Made by a program: the position numbers and the translations under genes | Part shown: piece after piece, positions 30,993 through 33,893 of the stretch | How the letters are laid out: every line of letters begins with the position of its first letter | How positions within the stretch are numbered: position 1 is the first letter of the stretch | Notes under the pieces: generated by a model | What the model was told of the DNA's origin: nothing | Databases searched by the model: none | The model's input: only the letters and a program-made list of their open reading frames with translations | Virus record (IMG/VR): IMGVR_UViG_3300017527_000444 | Location: 1-33,893 of that record | DNA from: a virus | Strand: one strand, 5' to 3' | Length of the DNA stretch: 33,893 nt

Positions 30993-31391
30993 CTACTCGT
31001 CCGTCTTCGTCTCTGGTTTCTTCAAAGATATTTTTTTTTCTGTACCCTCTTCTCCCTTTTTCTCTTTGCTTTCAGGATCTACATCGGGAGTAAGATTCTT
31101 AAAAGCCTCTTGAATTACCAGGGGAATCTTGGTCAACTCTTGGAACGGGATCGCCTTTCCTAGTTCGTCAATGTCCAAAGTGGGGTCATCGGTAATTAAA
31201 GCAGACCAAACAAAAGCTAATAAGTCTTCAGGGTTTGGCGTTCCTGTAAACAAGTCGCCCGTGAGGATGTTCTTCCCTGTCTTTTTTTGAAATTGGCAAA
31301 GTCCGAAGAAGTTAAATTTCAAGGTTCGGACTTTGCCTCCAATTTCGATCGATATATCGGGAACGACTTTTTCAGCGTTGATTTCTTTCAT
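30993..31391 (-). CDS. tail assembly chaperone G
   Basis: A 132-residue protein in the gpG position between the major tail protein and the tape measure. Features: KVVPDISIEIGGKVRTLKF, then a helical core (FGLCQFQKKTGKNI, EDLLAFVWSALITDD, AIPFQELTKIP) and a charged C-terminal tail. It binds and stabilises the tape measure as a chaperone and is absent from virions in related phages. A minority of ribosomes slip -1 near its end to make the GT form. Weak AGG six bases before ATG 31391. Confidence 0.85.
   Translation of the reverse strand: MKEINAEKVVPDISIEIGGKVRTLKFNFFGLCQFQKKTGKNILTGDLFTGTPNPEDLLAFVWSALITDDPTLDIDELGKAIPFQELTKIPLVIQEAFKNLTPDVDPESKEKKGEEGTEKKISLKKPETKTDE
31032..31038 (-). other. 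programmed -1 ribosomal frameshift site (G to GT)
   Basis: The minus strand reads GAA AAA AAA ATA in the G frame, giving an A-AAA-AAA heptamer within nine consecutive A. A -1 slip changes AAA-ATA to AAA-AAT, and the new frame is open for 151 codons through the T ORF to 30580. Frame arithmetic agrees on both sides (120 codons from 31391 to 31032; 20 codons from 31032 to the T ATG). The fusion of 270 residues and the 132-residue G match lambda gpGT and gpG closely in size. Confidence 0.85.
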
Positions 31392-31442
31392 TGTGTACCT
31401 ATTTAATGTTTCTTGTTATTATCCGCACAAACTAAAATTGAT

Positions 31443-32189
31443 TTATACGTCTCTTAATACTTGACCAGTTATGTCTATTGTTACATCCGCAGTAATCATG
31501 TCTGCCATTGGAACCGCAGGCGAAATGCCTGTAATAATACCCTCAATCTCCCAAACAGTATTGAGAATATCAGTCCAATGAATACGGAAATTTGACCTCT
31601 CCCTTGTTTCATACACTGCAAACAAGTTTTTGTGATTTGGGTTATCTACAAGAAAGTTCATACTGAATGTAAGCTGTCCAGCATCCAAGAAAGTAACAAG
31701 CTTTTCTCGATATGCGCCAGGAGACTCGTTATGAGTCGCATCTGCGATTTCAGATGTAAACGAACCAGGATTGATGTCTTTTACTTCTGCAACAGTAGTA
31801 AAAACCTCATCGACGCCATTCGCCAAAGGAGCTTGAGCAAAGGTAGCAACTGCACCTGAACCATCCCCTTGAAGAGTCGCACGAATTAAATCCCAAACCT
31901 CATCATCCGCATTCAGAGCTTCAACAATTTCCTTAGCTGTCGATGTCGGAACACCAATTGCACCAACAGGAACAACCGTGATGTCAGTCCCGACGACTGA
32001 AACCACAATCACAGACGATGCCGCAGCAGTATCAATTTCAAACTGAATACTATCTCCCGCAACCCCTGCCTCCTGTGCTATTAAATCGATCCCCGAAACT
32101 CCAGAACCAACCGCAAGCGTTGACGCTGTTCCGCCATCTGAAAGTTTAACCAGGGTTCCGAACCCCGTATTCCCTCTAGTGCGTGCCAT
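31443..32189 (-). CDS. major tail (tube) protein
   Basis: A 248-residue tail tube subunit, judged by position directly before G/GT and by the C-terminal half (residues about 130-248: FTSEIADATHNESPG, LVTFLDAGQLTFSMNFLVDN, NFRIHWTD, a closing ADVTIDITGQ), typical of tube folds. An extra domain of about 95 residues is inserted after the N-terminal strand (about 33-127, beginning LIAQEAGVAGDSI and ending APLANGVDE), a module also seen in contractile tail sheaths and some tubes and probably facing outward. GAGG lies 8 bases upstream of the ATG. Confidence 0.88.
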   Translation of the reverse strand: MARTRGNTGFGTLVKLSDGGTASTLAVGSGVSGIDLIAQEAGVAGDSIQFEIDTAAASSVIVVSVVGTDITVVPVGAIGVPTSTAKEIVEALNADDEVWDLIRATLQGDGSGAVATFAQAPLANGVDEVFTTVAEVKDINPGSFTSEIADATHNESPGAYREKLVTFLDAGQLTFSMNFLVDNPNHKNLFAVYETRERSNFRIHWTDILNTVWEIEGIITGISPAVPMADMITADVTIDITGQVLRDV

Positions 32190-32234
32190 AGTAATTTCCT
32201 CATAAATAAAGCTTAGTAAATATTAAAAAACTTC

Positions 32235-32263
32235 TTGCTATGTGCTACTAAGTAAGTTAAAAT
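32235..32263 (+). promoter_or_regulatory. candidate sigma70-type promoter for the RHH-HNH cassette
   Basis: TTGCTA (32235-32240), a 17-base spacer and TAAAAT (32258-32263) match the bacterial housekeeping consensus at 4/6 and 5/6. The RHH start codon is 20 bases downstream at 32283, with AAAGG in between. It lies in the only gap (32190-32282) between divergent genes. Confidence 0.5.
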
Positions 32264-32282
32264 AAATAAAAGGTAATATCTC

Positions 32283-32465
32283 ATGTCAAAAAATAAAGAA
32301 TTAGAAACTAAAACACTATCTTTCAAAGTTAAGCCATCTTTGTATGACGAACTACGCATCGTCGCAGAAGAACAGGACATCTCACTTAGTAAGCTCATAA
32401 AAAGATCAGCAAAATATTATATATGGAAATTATCACACGAAAAGACGCCATTGCACAAGGTTTAA
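32283..32465 (+). CDS. small ribbon-helix-helix protein
   Basis: A 60-residue protein of RHH type: strand KTLSFKVKP (about 10-17), helix A YDELRIVAEEQD, a turn (ISLSK) and helix B LIKRSAKYYIWKL. Similar to CopG/Arc-like repressors. Read rightward, against the late operon, from a promoter-like sequence. The last 43 bases overlap the start of the HNH gene in another frame, suggesting co-translation and possible control of that gene. Any toxin/antitoxin role is unsupported. Confidence 0.75.
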   Translation: MSKNKELETKTLSFKVKPSLYDELRIVAEEQDISLSKLIKRSAKYYIWKLSHEKTPLHKV

Positions 32466-33337
32466 AACATTATTTTACGAGTAAACCCTGTAAAAATGGA
32501 CACATCGCTCCCCGATTCGTGTCCAACAGTCGATGCTCTATTTGCTTACGCGAATATAAAACAAAATGGAGACAGGGAAATAAAGAAAAAACAAAGGCGC
32601 AATATAAAAGAGATAATGCAAAACGGCATGACAAAGAGTATAAAGAATCCCAAAATACTCTAAAAACGGAAATTGAAAAAGCGAAAAAAGAAGCTCTCCA
32701 GAAAGGATTGCCCACCTACAATATAAAAAACAAATGCGTAAATGGTCATTTATCACCCCGTCGCATTTATGATGATAAATGCTGTAAATGTGTTCATGAA
32801 AGACAAAAAAAATATAAAGAAAAGAATAAAGAAAAAACAGCAGAAGATAATCGTATTTGGAGAAAAAGAAATAAAGAAAGCCAAAAACAATACCACGGAG
32901 AATATTATCAAAACAATCGAGATTATTTAATTGAAAAACAAAAAGAAAACGACAAAAAAAGACGTCCCAAAATAAGAGAATATAATAAAAAATATCAAAA
33001 AATTTATAAAGAAAGATATCCAGAACGACTACGAAATCAGGGAAATAAAAAATATGCAAGAAGGAAAAAAGCAAAAATCAATACAATAGCATCAACCTCG
33101 ATTAAGCAAATGCTCATTTCCCAAAATTACAAATGTAACAACCCCCACTGCCAGAAAGACATCTCAACTGATTATCACATTGATCATATTGTTCCAATAG
33201 TGACAGGAGGAGAACATAAGATAGAAAACCTTCAATTGTTATGTCCTTTTTGCAATTGTTCAAAAGGAGCCAAGGATTGGGGGAAATGGCTTTTAGAGCA
33301 AAGAGAAGAATCTAAGGAATTGGCTTATGCCAAATAA
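32423..33337 (+). CDS. HNH endonuclease with two zinc-finger-like modules
   Basis: A 304-residue protein in which two N-terminal Cys/His modules repeat: Cys23, His27, Cys38, Cys41 (PCKNGH ... RCSIC) and Cys105, His109, Cys120, Cys123 (KCVNGH ... CCKC), with identical spacing. A very basic, Lys/Arg/Tyr-rich middle (about 125-225) follows. The C-terminal HNH nuclease at about 238-285 has YHIDHIVPI with His252/Asp254/His255, Asn269 and CPFCN with a second Cys pair. Such free-standing endonucleases behave as homing nucleases inserted between phage structural genes. It is read against the late operon and overlaps the tail terminator gene's end by 26 bases. Confidence 0.9.
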   Translation: MEIITRKDAIAQGLKHYFTSKPCKNGHIAPRFVSNSRCSICLREYKTKWRQGNKEKTKAQYKRDNAKRHDKEYKESQNTLKTEIEKAKKEALQKGLPTYNIKNKCVNGHLSPRRIYDDKCCKCVHERQKKYKEKNKEKTAEDNRIWRKRNKESQKQYHGEYYQNNRDYLIEKQKENDKKRRPKIREYNKKYQKIYKERYPERLRNQGNKKYARRKKAKINTIASTSIKQMLISQNYKCNNPHCQKDISTDYHIDHIVPIVTGGEHKIENLQLLCPFCNCSKGAKDWGKWLLEQREESKELAYAK

Positions 33338-33701
33338 TAAAATCCATTTCTCGGCCATAATTCTTCCCCTCAGTATCGTAAAACCCTCGTTCGTCATCAA
33401 GGAAGATGGCCCCAACTCTCTCCGTCCCTATGTCACCTCTAAAATTGTCCAAAATATCTTCTAATACTTCGGCAATCTCTCGGCATATCTTATTCGATTC
33501 TCCAATAATATTGAACTGAATCCTGGGATAAGCATACGTATATCCATCGATTGTCCTATCTCTTGGAGTCGAGATTCTTTCATACGTCACACTTGGTAAG
33601 GTCGGGTCTTGTGGAAACTTGTCAGGATATAACCTTGTTCCAGCCAAAGCGGTAAAGGAGGCCTGTGTCGTCACATATCCATAAATCGCATCTTCAATCA
33701 T
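33312..33701 (-). CDS. tail terminator/completion protein (DUF3168-like)
   Basis: A 129-residue protein resembling the DUF3168 family: N-terminal IEDAIYGYVTTQASFTAL, LPSVTYERIST, then AYPRIQFNIIGES and helix REIAEVLEDIL, and closing strands with GREMDFIIWHKP. Family members cap the tail tube before it joins the head. ATG overlaps the upstream stop (ATGA). In related phages the major tail gene would follow directly; here the HNH/RHH cassette lies between them. Downstream 26 bases are shared with the convergent HNH gene. Confidence 0.85.
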   Translation of the reverse strand: MIEDAIYGYVTTQASFTALAGTRLYPDKFPQDPTLPSVTYERISTPRDRTIDGYTYAYPRIQFNIIGESNKICREIAEVLEDILDNFRGDIGTERVGAIFLDDERGFYDTEGKNYGREMDFIIWHKPIP

Positions 33702-33893
33702 ATGAATTTAGCTCCTGGCATTTTGCTTCTTACGTATTGCTGAACACCTTTCTTGGTTGCAAAAGCGATGATTTGCTCAACGGCTGTCCTCCTCTGATCA
33801 AAAGCTGGACGCATAAAAGGGAAAGCCCTGGTTCTTCTCCCTATTTTCTTTGGTTTTCGTCTACCTAAACGAGCTGGTACCATTACGGTAATC
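33698..33893 (-). CDS. HK97-gp10-like head-tail protein, C-terminal part
   Basis: The frame stays open to the right edge (GTA ACC ATT before ATG 33883), so this is the end of a longer gene that starts outside the window. The visible 60 residues (RRTRAFPFMRPAFDQRR, then EQIIAFATKKGVQQYV) match the C-terminal region of HK97 gp10-like minor proteins, which end with a P/F-M-RPAF segment and a basic helix. These act in head-tail joining or tail completion. ATGA overlap with the terminator gene supports the operon order. Confidence 0.75.
   Translation of the reverse strand, partial: ITVMVPARLGRRKPKKIGRRTRAFPFMRPAFDQRRTAVEQIIAFATKKGVQQYVRSKMPGAKFI

Noticed and set aside
32538-33074. A 178-codon open frame opposite the HNH gene
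   Set aside because: It is rich in Phe/Tyr/Leu because it is the complement of the Lys-rich HNH coding sequence. The HNH frame has clear motifs, and no ribosome site or domain supports the antisense frame.
1-33893. CRISPR arrays, tRNA genes or insertion sequences
   Set aside because: I saw no regularly spaced short repeats, no transposase gene and no tRNA-like cloverleaf that I could support by eye; a tRNA scan would be decisive.

Overview
The window is part of a tailed double-stranded DNA phage or prophage with a long, flexible, siphovirus-type tail. The signs are a tape-measure protein of about 1.5 kb codons, a lambda-style G/GT pair of tail chaperones joined by a -1 frameshift, a J-type tail-tip protein and a large fibre/spike locus. 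Several lipoproteins, SPase-I-type signal peptides and a lambda-like tail tip point to a diderm (Gram-negative) host. I cannot name the host from sequence alone. Base composition is moderately AT-rich, and the HNH gene near the right end is visibly richer in A+T than its surroundings.

Layout. Bases 1-5142 are read rightward. This is a tightly overlapping replication/accessory operon: small membrane and lipoproteins, an SNF2-type helicase, a coiled-coil protein, a basic protein with an AT-hook-like tail, a likely ssDNA-binding protein, a ribbon-helix-helix protein, a VRR-NUC nuclease, and a lipoprotein with a metzincin-like zinc site. It meets a leftward late operon tail to tail at about 5131-5157.

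The late operon, read from the right edge towards the left, runs: HK97-gp10-like protein (cut by the edge), DUF3168-type tail terminator, major tail protein, G/GT chaperones, tape measure, two tail-tip assembly proteins, J-like tip protein, fibre and spike genes (about 20.9-7.6 kb, with a lytic transglycosylase embedded), then a PAS-domain protein and a run of small membrane, tail-anchored and lipoprotein genes that probably includes the holin (7.6-5.1 kb). A rightward RHH + HNH cassette with its own promoter-like sequence sits opposite to the late genes between the tail terminator and the major tail protein.

How the parts fit. Almost every late gene overlaps its neighbour by ATGA, TAATG or TGATG, and two micro-ORFs (16 and 11 codons) fill the only wider gaps in the lysis-side half. 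Translation therefore looks strongly coupled. The most unusual features are the Sec-type signal peptides on four fibre-locus proteins (phage tail proteins normally assemble in the cytoplasm), a giant spike built as a tandem duplication, a PAS sensor gene beside the holin-like gene, and an exported metalloprotease-like lipoprotein. These suggest that part of this phage's output works in the envelope or on the surface of the host.
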